Source: Lactobacillales bacterium (GTDB taxonomy: Bacteria > Bacillota > Bacilli > Lactobacillales > Streptococcaceae). From it: a stretch of DNA of 64,000 bases. The DNA lies in contig JAISJW010000021.1 of assembly GCA_031261175.1 (NCBI GenBank), forward strand, positions 90,109-154,108. Reading direction: 5' to 3'. A model generated the notes under the pieces. The model worked only from the letters and a program-made list of their open reading frames with translations, was not told the DNA's origin and made no database searches. Below, in pieces: positions 1-8,815 of the stretch. The position numbers were made by a program, and so were the translations under genes. The first letter of the stretch is position 1; the number at the start of each line of letters is the position of its first letter.

Positions 1-763
1 TTCCGTCTGGGCGTTCTAAACCAACCGGTTTCAGCGGGCCAAACAACATCGTCTTAATCCCGCGGCGCGCCATAACCTCAATCGGCATACAACCTTCAAA
101 GAATTTTTCCTTCTCCTCGGGATTGTGAATCGGCGCATCTTCCGCCGCCACCAAAGCCTCGTAAAAACGCTCGAACTCTTCTTTATCCATCGCGCAGTTG
201 TAATAAGCCGCCTCGCCCTTATCGTAGCGCGATTTGTAGTAAACCTTATCAAGATCGACCGTCGAAATATCGACAATCGGTGCCGCCGCGTCATAAAAGT
301 AAAAGCCGTTTCCGCCATTCAATTCTTGAATACTTTGGGCAAGTGCCCCGTCCGTTAACGGCCCACTCGCAACGATCACAATTCCGTCTTCAGGGATCGA
401 ATCGATTTCTTCGTTGATAACCGTAATGTTGGGATGCCCACTCACAAGCTCAGTCACGCGTTTTGCGAAACCTTCACGGTCAACCGCAAGCGCCCCGCCT
501 GCCGGAACTTGCGTTTCATCAGCCGCTTTAATAATGACTGAATCCAAACGGCGCATTTCTTCCTTCAACAAACCGACCGCGTTAGTCAAACTAGCTCCTC
601 TGAGCGAATTCGAACAAACGAGTTCCGCAAAATCATCCGTCTTGTGCGCCCCACTTCGCTTACCCGGACGCATCTCATATAATTCGACTTCGATGCCGCG
701 CTGGGCGATTTGCCAAGCTGCTTCCGAGCCCGCTAGGCCGGCCCCGATAACTTTAATTTTCAT
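1..763 (-). CDS. trmFO: TrmFO, tRNA uracil-54 C5-methyltransferase, N-terminal part (gene runs off the window)
   Basis: Folate- and FAD-dependent methyltransferase that makes ribothymidine at U54 of tRNA in most Gram-positive bacteria. The minus strand reads without a stop from ATG at 763 to the window edge. The protein begins with the dinucleotide-binding motif [12 protein letters not shown], followed by the TrmFO signatures [24 protein letters not shown] and [10 protein letters not shown]. About 254 residues are present of a usual 440 or so; the C-terminus lies beyond position 1. The start shares one base with the cysS stop (TAATG), so it is probably translated by coupling to cysS. The identification is secure. 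Confidence 0.93.
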   Translation of the reverse strand, partial: MKIKVIGAGLAGSEAAWQIAQRGIEVELYEMRPGKRSGAHKTDDFAELVCSNSLRGASLTNAVGLLKEEMRRLDSVIIKAADETQVPAGGALAVDREGFAKRVTELVSGHPNITVINEEIDSIPEDGIVIVASGPLTDGALAQSIQELNGGNGFYFYDAAAPIVDISTVDLDKVYYKSRYDKGEAAYYNCAMDKEEFERFYEALVAAEDAPIHNPEEKEKFFEGCMPIEVMARRGIKTMLFGPLKPVGLERPDG

Positions 764-2157
764 TATGATTTTTTCCATCTCACACCGTCTGGCGTGTCTT
801 CCAGTATAATCCCGCGCGCGCTCAAATCGTCGCGAATTTCGTCGCTTCGGGCGAAATCCTTGTTCTTGCGGGCAAGTTGGCGCTCCTCAATCAAAGCTTC
901 GATCTCAGCTGCTAAATCGTCACTTTCTTCCTCGAACGAAATACCAAAGACTTCGGTTAAGCTCAAGAATAACGCGCGTGCTTTTTCGAACACTTCGCGC
1001 GAAGCGTCAAGCGTGTTGATGAATTTCGTCAATTCATAGATAACACTAATTCCGTTCGCCGCATTGATGTCATCATCCATCGCTGTCACGAATTCGTTTT
1101 CGATTTCGCTCAAAACTTGCAGGTGACGATTATCAGTCGCATCAACCAAATCTGTCGTCAATTTAAAATCTAAGTTAGCGAGAGCGTTTTTTAATTTTTC
1201 ATAATTGGCAGTCGCCTCTTGAATCGTTGCATCACTAAAGCGAATCGGACGACGATAGTGAGCTGATGCCATCATCAGACGCAAAACCTTAGGGTCAATT
1301 ATCTCAATCATTTCGTGAACCGTTTTGAAATTCCCCAAAGATTTCGACATTTTTTCATCGTTGTCGCCAACAGTTACAAAGCCGTTGTGCATCCAGTAAT
1401 TAGCGAACTTAACGCCCGTTTTTGCTTCCGACTGTGCGATTTCATTTTCATGGTGCGGAAACTCTAAGTCCTGACCGCCACCGTGAATATCGATTGTGTC
1501 CGCCAAATGTTTAGTCGCCATCACCGAACACTCGATGTGCCACCCCGGACGACCCGCACCCCACGGCGAATCCCACGAAACCTCATCAACCTTAGCCGAT
1601 TTCCACAACGCAAAATCTAAAGGATCTTCTTTCAAATCAGCCGCGTCAACGCGACCGCTCGCCCCACTTTCAAGCTCTTCAATCGTCTTGTTCGCAAGAT
1701 GACCATAGTCCGCAAATTTCGTCGTGCGATAATAAACGTCGCCCGCCGACTCATACGCGTAACCTTTCGAAATCAAAACTTCGATAAAAGAAATAATGTC
1801 GTCGATATGGTCAACGACTCGCGGATTGCAGCACGCTTTTTTCACGTTCAACGCGCCAGTATCTTCGAAATACGCCTTAATATAAGTTTCCGCGACATTA
1901 CTTGCCGTCGTTCCAAGCTCCTTGGCGCGGTTAATGATTTTGTCATCGACGTCCGTGAAGTTCGAGACGAAATTGACCTTGTAGCCGCGGTATTCGAGGT
2001 AGCGACGCACGACATCAAACGCGATAGCGCTGCGGGCGTTACCGATGTGGATATAATTGTAGACGGTCGGGCCGCAGACGTACATCATGACCTCACCTTC
2101 GTTGATCGGCTTGAACGCCTCAAGCTCGCGCGTAAAAGTATTATAAATTTTCAGCAT
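763..2157 (-). CDS. cysS: Cysteinyl-tRNA synthetase
   Basis: Class I aminoacyl-tRNA synthetase charging tRNA-Cys. The 464-residue product has the usual family length. It shows [16 protein letters not shown] (zinc cysteine plus HIGH-type motif), HIECSVMA and [11 protein letters not shown] (zinc and active-site region) and the KMSKS-type loop KMSKSLGN. An ATG further upstream would add 15 residues but would start on the promoter side. The ATG at 2157 has a good Shine-Dalgarno (TTTAGGAGCG) and was chosen. An extended -10 (TGGTATAAT) lies about 30 nt upstream, leaving no room for a T-box. It is co-transcribed with trmFO, whose start overlaps its stop. Confidence 0.95.
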   Translation of the reverse strand: MLKIYNTFTRELEAFKPINEGEVMMYVCGPTVYNYIHIGNARSAIAFDVVRRYLEYRGYKVNFVSNFTDVDDKIINRAKELGTTASNVAETYIKAYFEDTGALNVKKACCNPRVVDHIDDIISFIEVLISKGYAYESAGDVYYRTTKFADYGHLANKTIEELESGASGRVDAADLKEDPLDFALWKSAKVDEVSWDSPWGAGRPGWHIECSVMATKHLADTIDIHGGGQDLEFPHHENEIAQSEAKTGVKFANYWMHNGFVTVGDNDEKMSKSLGNFKTVHEMIEIIDPKVLRLMMASAHYRRPIRFSDATIQEATANYEKLKNALANLDFKLTTDLVDATDNRHLQVLSEIENEFVTAMDDDINAANGISVIYELTKFINTLDASREVFEKARALFLSLTEVFGISFEEESDDLAAEIEALIEERQLARKNKDFARSDEIRDDLSARGIILEDTPDGVRWKKS

Positions 2158-2183
2158 CCTAACGCTCCTAAAAGTTTTATTAA

Positions 2184-2192
2184 TTATACCAC
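2184..2192 (-). promoter_or_regulatory. Extended -10 promoter of cysS-trmFO
   Basis: On the minus strand TGGTATAAT precedes the cysS Shine-Dalgarno by about 12 nt. The short leader contains no T-box-like structure. Confidence 0.6.
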
Positions 2193-2215
2193 ATTTGGGC
2201 AAGTAACCGCCCTTT

Positions 2216-3286
2216 TTATTTCATCTTGAATTCCAAGAATAAATCGTTGTAAAGTTCGAGATATTTCTGTCCTAAGTCGGCAAATGTCTCAAGTTGTTTC
2301 ACCTGCTCGTTATTCGGATACATCGTCGCATTCTCGCGCACATCCTTGTCGAGCAATTTCAGCGCTTCGGCATTCGGGGTCGAATATCCGACGTAGTCCG
2401 AATTGCGGGCGGCGTTTTCCGGGCGCAGCATAAAGTTGATAAAAGCGTAGGCACCCTCGGGGTTCTTCGCCGTTTTCGGAATCACGATATTATCAAACCA
2501 AATGTTCCCGATCCCTTCCGGAATTATATAGTGCAAGTGTTCGTTGTCTTCCATCGCAGCCTCGGCCTCTCCCGAGAACGTCACGCCAATCGGCGCTTCC
2601 TCTTGAACGAGATACATCTTCATCTCGTCGGCGACAAAAGCCTTAACGTTCGGCGTCAGCTTCTTCTTCAGCGTATAAAGCGCCAAATCAAGCTCATCTC
2701 GACTCTTCGTATTACTAGACAGCCCGTTCGACCAAAGTCCTAGCCCCATCGTTTCGCGCGCCCCGTCAAAGAGCATCACCTGATTTTTATATTCCGGCTT
2801 GAACAGGTCCTTCCACGTTCTGATATCGCCGTCCTTAACGAATTTATCGTTGTAGACAATCCCCAGCGTCCCCCAGAAATACGGTACCGAATACTCATTC
2901 TTCGAATCGAATGGCAAGTCCAAAAACCGCTCGTCGATATTTTCCAACCCGACAAGTTTCGAGTGGTCAATCTTTTCCAAAAGACCCGCCTTCTTCATCC
3001 GCGCAATCATATAATCACTCGGAAACGCGAGATCGTAGCCCGTCCCGCCCTGTTCAATCTTCGTCACCATCACTTCGTTGGCGTCAAAAGTTTCGTAATC
3101 GACCTTGTAGCCCGTCTCTTTTTCAAAATCCGTCAGCAGCGTCGGATCGATGTAATCACCCCAATTATAAAGCGTCACGACCTTTTTCGCATCGTTGTTT
3201 TCCTGCTTTTCAAGGGCGAAAACCCCGGCAATTAAAACCACCACGATGGCTGCGATTCCGATAAATAATAAATTTAATTTTTTCAT
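2216..3286 (-). CDS. potD: Spermidine/putrescine ABC transporter, substrate-binding protein
   Basis: Extracytoplasmic polyamine-binding component of PotABCD. The 356-residue protein has an N-terminal membrane segment (about residues 5-25) followed by TLYNWGDYIDP, the typical start of the mature PotD fold. Further motifs are FPSDYMIARM, VPYFWGTLGIVYN and FINFMLRPENA. The N-terminal segment contains no cysteine, so there is no lipobox; the protein is probably held by an uncleaved membrane helix or released. Its ATG directly follows the potC stop with no spacer, and its Shine-Dalgarno AGGAGG lies inside potC. It is the last gene of the pot operon. Confidence 0.93.
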   Translation of the reverse strand: MKKLNLLFIGIAAIVVVLIAGVFALEKQENNDAKKVVTLYNWGDYIDPTLLTDFEKETGYKVDYETFDANEVMVTKIEQGGTGYDLAFPSDYMIARMKKAGLLEKIDHSKLVGLENIDERFLDLPFDSKNEYSVPYFWGTLGIVYNDKFVKDGDIRTWKDLFKPEYKNQVMLFDGARETMGLGLWSNGLSSNTKSRDELDLALYTLKKKLTPNVKAFVADEMKMYLVQEEAPIGVTFSGEAEAAMEDNEHLHYIIPEGIGNIWFDNIVIPKTAKNPEGAYAFINFMLRPENAARNSDYVGYSTPNAEALKLLDKDVRENATMYPNNEQVKQLETFADLGQKYLELYNDLFLEFKMK

Positions 3287-4063
3287 TTATCTCGCCTCCT
3301 TCGCTGATTTCTCGCGCGTAATCAGATAATAACCGACGACGAGAATACAAGCAAATAAGAACACAAGAGCACTCAAGGCATTGATTTCAAGACTCACTCC
3401 GCGGCGAGCGCGCGAATAAATTTCGACCGATAAAGTCGTAAAGCCATTTCCGGTCGTAAAGAAAGTTACCGCGAAATCATCAAGCGAATATGTGAACGCC
3501 ATAAAGTAACCGGCAATAATTCCTGGCGTCAAAAACGGCAAGATAACCTGAGTCATCGTCTGAAAACTATTTGCACCGAGGTCGCGCGCCGCATCGATTT
3601 GCGACTTGCTCAATTCGTGGATTTTAGGCAGAACCATCAAAACAACGATTGGAATACTAAACGCCACGTGGCTTAAAAACACGCTCAATACGCCGAGTTG
3701 CAAGCCGATAAAAGTGAACAACAGGATAAAACTCGCACCGATTAAAACGTCTGGCGAAACGAGCAAAATATTGTTTAAACTCATAAACGCGGTGTTAGCT
3801 AAACGCGAGCGCAAATTCGTGATATATAAAGCCCCGAAAGTTCCAATCACAGTCGCAACCGCAGCTGAAGCAAAGGCTAAAATAAAGGTTTCAAGCAAAA
3901 TCACAAGCATCCGCGTATCGGCAAATAATTCGCTAAAATGGGTCCACGAAAAACCTTCAAAAGAATTCATCGAATCCCCCGAATTAAACGCGTAAAATAT
4001 CAAATAAAAAATCGGCGCATACATCACAAAAAAGATGAAAGCAAGATATAATTTTTTGATCAT
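3287..4063 (-). CDS. potC: Spermidine/putrescine ABC transporter permease PotC
   Basis: Inner-membrane permease subunit of the polyamine importer. The 258 residues show six hydrophobic segments and the binding-protein-dependent permease EAA-loop region (AARDLGANSFQTMTQVILP, about residues 165-185) that contacts the ATPase PotA. The ATG overlaps the potB TGA by 4 nt (ATGA), and AAGGGGAGG serves as ribosome binding site. It pairs with PotB to form the channel. Confidence 0.93.
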   Translation of the reverse strand: MIKKLYLAFIFFVMYAPIFYLIFYAFNSGDSMNSFEGFSWTHFSELFADTRMLVILLETFILAFASAAVATVIGTFGALYITNLRSRLANTAFMSLNNILLVSPDVLIGASFILLFTFIGLQLGVLSVFLSHVAFSIPIVVLMVLPKIHELSKSQIDAARDLGANSFQTMTQVILPFLTPGIIAGYFMAFTYSLDDFAVTFFTTGNGFTTLSVEIYSRARRGVSLEINALSALVFLFACILVVGYYLITREKSAKEAR

Positions 4064-4857
4064 TTTTTCTTACCTCCCCTTGTCACAAACATCACGACAA
4101 CCATTGCGGCAATTAAAACAATCCCAATCGTCGAGCCCATTCCCCAGTTCTGGGTCGATAAAAAGTGCTCTTCGATCGCCGTTCCCAAAGTGATAACTTT
4201 GTTTCCGCCTATTAAACGAGCTAGCATAAATAGCGACAATGCCGGAATAAAGATAGCCTGAATTCCGCTACGCACTCCCGGAAGAGATAAAGGATAGACA
4301 ATTTTGCGGAATGTATCAAGACGCGACGCACCCAAGTCTTGGCTCGCCGTGATTAAATTATTAGGGATTTCTTCGATTGAATTAAAAATCGGTAAAATCA
4401 TAAATGGAATTTCAACGTAGGCTGCAACCAATACAAATCCTAAATCAGTAAATAAAAACTGGAACGGCCCAACACCAAACATCGACAAGAAGTGATTGAC
4501 ACTACCGTCAACGCTAAAAATCCCGATGAAGGCGTAAGCTTTCAATAATAAATTGACCCAAGTTGGTAAAATTATGAGCAAAAGCCACAACTCTTTATGC
4601 TTTAATTTCGTCAAAATATAAGCGCAAGGATAGCTCAAAACAAGACAGATTAAAGTTACTAAAAACGCGAAAACAATTGACTCAAAAGTCATTTTTAAAT
4701 AAATTGAACTGCGGAAATAAGTCGCATAATTCGCCAAGGTGAAATGGTGATTGACATCGAAAAATGACTGATACAACACCATAACTAAAGGCGTTACGAC
4801 GAATAAAGCCAACCACAAAAAATAAGGAATCGTGAAAAATTTATTCTTCATTGGCAT
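4060..4857 (-). CDS. potB: Spermidine/putrescine ABC transporter permease PotB
   Basis: Second permease subunit of PotABCD. Residues 10-260 hold six membrane segments, with the EAA loop [19 protein letters not shown] before the fifth. The open frame extends far upstream inside potA, but the PotB homology begins at [16 protein letters not shown]. The start is therefore one of two ATGs, 4857 (MPMKNK) or 4851 (MKNK), both inside the last codons of potA. 4857 was chosen because GAGGAAT sits at a suitable distance. The overlap with potA implies translational coupling. Confidence 0.9.
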   Translation of the reverse strand: MPMKNKFFTIPYFLWLALFVVTPLVMVLYQSFFDVNHHFTLANYATYFRSSIYLKMTFESIVFAFLVTLICLVLSYPCAYILTKLKHKELWLLLIILPTWVNLLLKAYAFIGIFSVDGSVNHFLSMFGVGPFQFLFTDLGFVLVAAYVEIPFMILPIFNSIEEIPNNLITASQDLGASRLDTFRKIVYPLSLPGVRSGIQAIFIPALSLFMLARLIGGNKVITLGTAIEEHFLSTQNWGMGSTIGIVLIAAMVVVMFVTRGGKKK

Positions 4858-5923
4858 ATTCCTCGATCCGCTTGTCAAACGCTTCTTCAGTTTCATTGAA
4901 GCGCATAATATGGATGTCTTCCGGCTCGAAATCAAGTCCGATAATCTCGTTTGACTCAACGTGTTTTGTCGAATGCACAAGCCACTCGTGCCCTAAATTA
5001 TCATAACAACTCATCTCGTAATGCACGCCGCGGAACAAGACCATATCAACGCGAACGTCAACCTGCCCCGCACCTTCGGCCACGATATCGAGATCCTCAG
5101 GGCGAATCACAACTTCAACAGCCTCGTTCGCTCGCATCCCACCATCGAGACACTCGAACTCTTTGCCGTTAAATTCAACGAGGTAATCCTCTTTCATCAC
5201 GCCGTCGACGATGTTACTTTCGCCGATAAAATCCGCGACAAAATGGTTGATCGGCTCGTCATAAATATCGACCGGCGTCCCACTTTGCACGACTTCACCT
5301 TCATTGATAACGTAAATCCAGTCGCTCATCGCAAGCGCCTCTTCTTGGTCGTGCGTCACGAAAATAAACGTAATCCCAAGCTCCTGTTGCAGCTCGCGCA
5401 GCTCGTACTGCATATCCGTGCGCAGCTTTAAATCAAGCGCGCTCAACGGCTCGTCTAAAAGCAAAATCTTCGGCTCGTTGATCAAAGCCCGGGCAATTGC
5501 AACCCGCTGTTTTTGGCCCCCACTCATCTCGTCGATGTGGCGACGTTCAAAACCTTCAAGGCGAACGAGTTTCAAAATTTTTGAAACTTTTTCGTCGATT
5601 ATATTTTTAGCAACTTTTTTTAATTTCAAGCCAAAAGCAACGTTTTCGTAAACGTTCAAATGCGGGAACAGCGCGTAGTCTTGAAACACCGTGTTGACAT
5701 TGCGCTTTTCGGCATTGATCTGCGTGATATCGGCTCCTTCAAAGACGATATCCCCACTCGTCAACTTTTCAAAACCCGCGATCAAACGTAAAATTGTCGT
5801 TTTCCCACACCCTGAAGGTCCTAGTAAAGTGTAGAATTTCCCCTGCTCGATTTCGATGTCGATATTTTTTAAAACTTCATTATCATCGTAAGATTTACTC
5901 ACGTTTTTTAATTCTAATAACAT
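4841..5923 (-). CDS. potA: Spermidine/putrescine ABC transporter ATPase PotA
   Basis: Cytoplasmic ATPase energising polyamine uptake. The 360-residue protein shows Walker [10 protein letters not shown] (about residue 35), the ABC signature [15 protein letters not shown], Walker [13 protein letters not shown], and a C-terminal TOBE-type regulatory domain (about 240-350). The ATG at 5923 with AGGGGAT upstream was preferred over an upstream in-frame ATG that would add 12 unrelated residues. It is the first gene of the operon potA-potB-potC-potD. The region just upstream holds a hairpin that also ends yqeG. Confidence 0.95.
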   Translation of the reverse strand: MLLELKNVSKSYDDNEVLKNIDIEIEQGKFYTLLGPSGCGKTTILRLIAGFEKLTSGDIVFEGADITQINAEKRNVNTVFQDYALFPHLNVYENVAFGLKLKKVAKNIIDEKVSKILKLVRLEGFERRHIDEMSGGQKQRVAIARALINEPKILLLDEPLSALDLKLRTDMQYELRELQQELGITFIFVTHDQEEALAMSDWIYVINEGEVVQSGTPVDIYDEPINHFVADFIGESNIVDGVMKEDYLVEFNGKEFECLDGGMRANEAVEVVIRPEDLDIVAEGAGQVDVRVDMVLFRGVHYEMSCYDNLGHEWLVHSTKHVESNEIIGLDFEPEDIHIMRFNETEEAFDKRIEEYANEE

Positions 5924-5944
5924 ATTTTTATCCCCTATAAACGC

Positions 5945-5980
5945 ATTTTTTGCGAGCACCGCTAAGCGCTCGCAAAAAAT
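5945..5980. repeat. Stop-codon hairpin H0 (T-first/A-last)
   Basis: Perfect 13-bp inverted repeat, ATTTTTTGCGAGC paired with GCTCGCAAAAAAT, separated by 10 nt. The right arm ends in the first base of the yqeG stop codon. On both strands the T-run comes before the stem and the A-run after it, so it is not a canonical intrinsic terminator. Confidence 0.7.
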
Positions 5981-6516
5981 TATAAACTATCTTTCCAGAT
6001 GAAATCTTCTGGATGTTTTTTTGTAAAATGTCCCACAATTTTACGCTCAAAAATTCGGTTGATACGCGTAATTGCAAGATCGCTTGCAACAAGTTGGCGA
6101 ACCAAAACGGTATCAACGCCAAGCAAGTTCGCTGACAAGATATCCGTCAACATTTGATCCCCGATCATAATGACTTCTTTCTTCGTCACGCCCTTAGCGC
6201 CCAAGCGTTTTAGCGCCTTATTAACTCCCCGCGGAAGTGGCTTCAAACTCCACGCAACGCCGTCGACGCCGAGTTGCTCGGACACTTTAGCGACGCGTTT
6301 TGTCGTATTATTAGACACCAGAATAATCTCGAGACCGCTCGCGTAGATGTCTCTGATCCACTCGAGAATTTCGGGCGATCCGTAAGGATCGTGCCAGGCG
6401 ACGAGAGTGTTGTCGACGTCGGCGAGAATTGCCTTAATTCCCAGCTCTTTCAGGCGAGCCGGTTTGATGTCGGTTACTTTGTTTAGTAGGTAGGTTGGTT
6501 TAAATATTCTCAGCAT
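5980..6516 (-). CDS. yqeG: YqeG-family HAD phosphatase
   Basis: HAD superfamily subclass IIIA phosphatase of the YqeG family, 178 residues, the usual length. The nucleophile motif is DVDNTLVAW (about residue 33), followed by motif II LVSNNTT and motif [15 protein letters not shown]. In Firmicutes this gene often sits near yqeH and ribosome-assembly genes; here it is alone. There is no Shine-Dalgarno: a -10 box (TATAAT) ends 6 nt before the ATG, predicting a leaderless mRNA. The stop codon touches hairpin H0. The physiological substrate is unknown. Confidence 0.88.
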   Translation of the reverse strand: MLRIFKPTYLLNKVTDIKPARLKELGIKAILADVDNTLVAWHDPYGSPEILEWIRDIYASGLEIILVSNNTTKRVAKVSEQLGVDGVAWSLKPLPRGVNKALKRLGAKGVTKKEVIMIGDQMLTDILSANLLGVDTVLVRQLVASDLAITRINRIFERKIVGHFTKKHPEDFIWKDSL

Positions 6517-6522
6517 AGGTTA

Positions 6523-6528
6523 ATTATA
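6523..6528 (-). promoter_or_regulatory. -10 box of a predicted leaderless yqeG transcript
   Basis: TATAAT on the minus strand, then 6 nt, then the ATG of yqeG. A start site 6-7 nt downstream of the -10 would fall on the ATG itself, and no Shine-Dalgarno is present. Confidence 0.6.
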
Positions 6529-6562
6529 CTAAGAAAAGCGGGCAAGTGCAAGTGCCGCCGTA

Positions 6563-6593
6563 AAGAAAAACACCCCCACATGAGGAGGTGTCT
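6563..6593 (-). terminator. Intrinsic terminator of the first oppA
   Basis: Minus-strand stem ACACC(T)CC / GG(G)GGTGT followed by TTTTTCTTT, directly after the oppA stop. Confidence 0.8.
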
Positions 6594-6604
6594 AGGGTAT
6601 TTAA

Positions 6605-8572
6605 TTATTTAGATGCAGCGTTACGTTTAGCAGTCCATTCTTTTTGGGCTTTATCGTAGTCTTTACCTAAAACTGGAGTTTTTTGAAGTTTCATGTATTT
6701 GTAACGATCTCCAGAAGTTCCGCTTGACGCGTATGCTCCAGTAAATGGAACGCGGTAAGTAAGCGCTGGAACTGAACCGGCATTGTTAGTCGGGATGATG
6801 ATACCGTCACCGATTAAGAATGCTTCAGCTTTAGCGTAAGCAGCGTAACGTTCGTTAGTTTTATCTGTAGCAGTGATAGCAGCTGCTGCATCTAGAAGGT
6901 CTTTGTAATCGTAAAGACCAGCAGCTTTTTTAGCTGCGTATTCTGGATCAGTAGCATCATCTTTACCAGGGTTTTTATCAAGACCAAAGTTTTTAAGGAT
7001 ATCACCATTTTCAGGATTAGCAATATTCAAGTAAGTTGATGGATCTTGGAAGTCAGCTCCCCAAGCTCCTGGGAATGATAAGTCGAAGTCAGAAGCAGCG
7101 CCGGTTTCAGCGAAGTAAGTTGCTCCCATTGCTTTGTCGTCATTAACGATGTTAATGTCGAAGACAACGTTGTCTTTGCCTAAAGCAGATTCAACTGATT
7201 GTTTGTAAGATTTGAATTTGTTGATTTGGTTTGCATATTTTTCAGAAACAGGAATGTCAATGTGGATTGGCCATTTAACGCTGTCGCCTAATGTTTCTTT
7301 AGCTTTTGCTAATTCAGATTTCGCTACATCAACATTGTAGAAGTCATCAACGCCATCAGCGAATTTAACGCCTGTCCAAGATTCGCCACCTTGTTCAACG
7401 ATGTTCTTTTGAACTGCATCAGAGTAAGTTCCACCATCTACTGTTACGAAATCAGAAGGTGTAAGTTGGTTACGGATGCGGTCTCCACCGTATTCTTTAC
7501 CGTAAGCTGATTGTAAGTACGCAGTACGGTTGATTGAACGAACGATTGCAAGACGGAAGTCTTTGTTGGCAATTGCCGCTTTTGTAGAAGCGTTGTCGTG
7601 TTTATCAGTTGTGATTTCGTATGCTTGACGGTTTAAGTTAAACGAACCGAACAAAGTGAATAAGTTTGGTTGTGAAACATAAATGTTATCGCCATTGTTT
7701 TTCTTAACATCTTTGAAGTAAGCTTCTTGAGGTTGTAGAGCAACTGAAGATACAGCACCTTTTTTGAAGGCTTCGTAGTCACCAGCAGGATTGCTTTCTT
7801 GAGAGAAAGTGAATTTAACGCCTGTAAGGTGAACGTTTTTAGTATCCCAATATTGATCATTTGCTTTCAACTCAATTGCTGATTTAGAAGTGTAGTTAGC
7901 AAGAACAAATGGTCCGCTGTAAAGGATATCTTCAGCTTTAGTTTTACCGAATTCTTTACCTTTTTCAGTTGCGAATTTTTCGTTGATTGGGTAGAAAGGT
8001 CCAGTAGTTAATAATGAAACGAAGTATGGTGTAGGTTTGATTAAAGTGAATACCAAAGTGTTGTCATCTTTAGCAACGACACCAACTTTAGAGAAATCAG
8101 TTTCTTTACCATCTAAGTAATCTTGGTAGCCAGCGATAACATCTGCTGGGAATGACGAGAATGGAACTTGGTTGTCAGCCGCACGTTTAAGAGCGTAAAC
8201 GAAGTCTTGCGCTTTAACTTTAGCGTATTCTTCGCCTTCAGAAGTAACCCATTTAACGTCTTTTCTAAGATTGAAAGTCCAAGTTAAACCGTCTTCAGAA
8301 ATTCCACCATTATCAAGTGTTGGGATTTCTTTAGCCACTGCGGGAACGAATTCGCCGTATTCATTAGTTTCAACTAATTGTTCGATGAAGTTAGCTCCTA
8401 ATGCGAAGTCTTCTTCACCAGTCGCTTTACCGAAGTCAAACGTTGTTGGATCAGTTGTGTAAAACTCTTGTTGGACGCCAGTAGATTTAAGGCCTTGGCT
8501 TCCGCAACCTGTTAAAGTCGCACCTAGAATTAATGCAGTTCCTAGACCTGCAAATAATTTACTGTTTTTCAT
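6605..8572 (-). CDS. oppA: Oligopeptide ABC transporter substrate-binding lipoprotein (OppA type), copy 1
   Basis: Family 5 solute-binding protein (SBP_bac_5), 655 residues, a peptide-binding lipoprotein at the cell surface. The signal peptide ends in the lipobox LTGC (Cys about residue 22). Family features include GISEDGLTWTFNLRKDVKW and the C-terminal region ending in SGDRYKYMKLQ. The ATG at 8572 has AGGAGA at a good distance; the longer frame adds only seven residues. No opp permease or ATPase genes are nearby, so it must use a system encoded elsewhere. It is closely similar along its length to the next gene, a clear tandem duplication, and its codon use looks like that of a highly expressed gene. 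Confidence 0.92.
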   Translation of the reverse strand: MKNSKLFAGLGTALILGATLTGCGSQGLKSTGVQQEFYTTDPTTFDFGKATGEEDFALGANFIEQLVETNEYGEFVPAVAKEIPTLDNGGISEDGLTWTFNLRKDVKWVTSEGEEYAKVKAQDFVYALKRAADNQVPFSSFPADVIAGYQDYLDGKETDFSKVGVVAKDDNTLVFTLIKPTPYFVSLLTTGPFYPINEKFATEKGKEFGKTKAEDILYSGPFVLANYTSKSAIELKANDQYWDTKNVHLTGVKFTFSQESNPAGDYEAFKKGAVSSVALQPQEAYFKDVKKNNGDNIYVSQPNLFTLFGSFNLNRQAYEITTDKHDNASTKAAIANKDFRLAIVRSINRTAYLQSAYGKEYGGDRIRNQLTPSDFVTVDGGTYSDAVQKNIVEQGGESWTGVKFADGVDDFYNVDVAKSELAKAKETLGDSVKWPIHIDIPVSEKYANQINKFKSYKQSVESALGKDNVVFDINIVNDDKAMGATYFAETGAASDFDLSFPGAWGADFQDPSTYLNIANPENGDILKNFGLDKNPGKDDATDPEYAAKKAAGLYDYKDLLDAAAAITATDKTNERYAAYAKAEAFLIGDGIIIPTNNAGSVPALTYRVPFTGAYASSGTSGDRYKYMKLQKTPVLGKDYDKAQKEWTAKRNAASK

Positions 8573-8608
8573 TTGTAATCTTCTCCTATTCATATTTGAA
8601 TTTAAGAT

Positions 8609-8643
8609 ATTATATCACGCACACAAACGTTTGTGAAGACTTT
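8609..8643 (-). promoter_or_regulatory. oppA copy 1 promoter with a palindromic operator
   Basis: On the minus strand a -35-like TTCACA, a 17-nt spacer and TGATATAAT form a good promoter. The perfect 14-bp palindrome CACAAACGTTTGTG (8622-8635) covers the -35 and spacer, where a repressor would block RNA polymerase. It is close to, but does not match, the CcpA cre consensus. Confidence 0.55.
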
Positions 8644-8815
8644 AAACATATTTAGTATTACTACTTTTATATAGTTTTAAGCTATACGCAAATATCTTGT
8701 GATAATTATAGCACTTTGGGCAAGTCAAATCGGGAATTTTAAGGCGAAATGTATCAAATCCTAAGATTTTTCAACATTCTTGCATATATACCAAGAATGA
8801 AACCTTTTTCAATGT

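Noticed and set aside
2158-2215. Possible T-box leader before cysS
   Set aside because: The promoter -10 lies only about 30 nt upstream of the start, leaving no space for a T-box.
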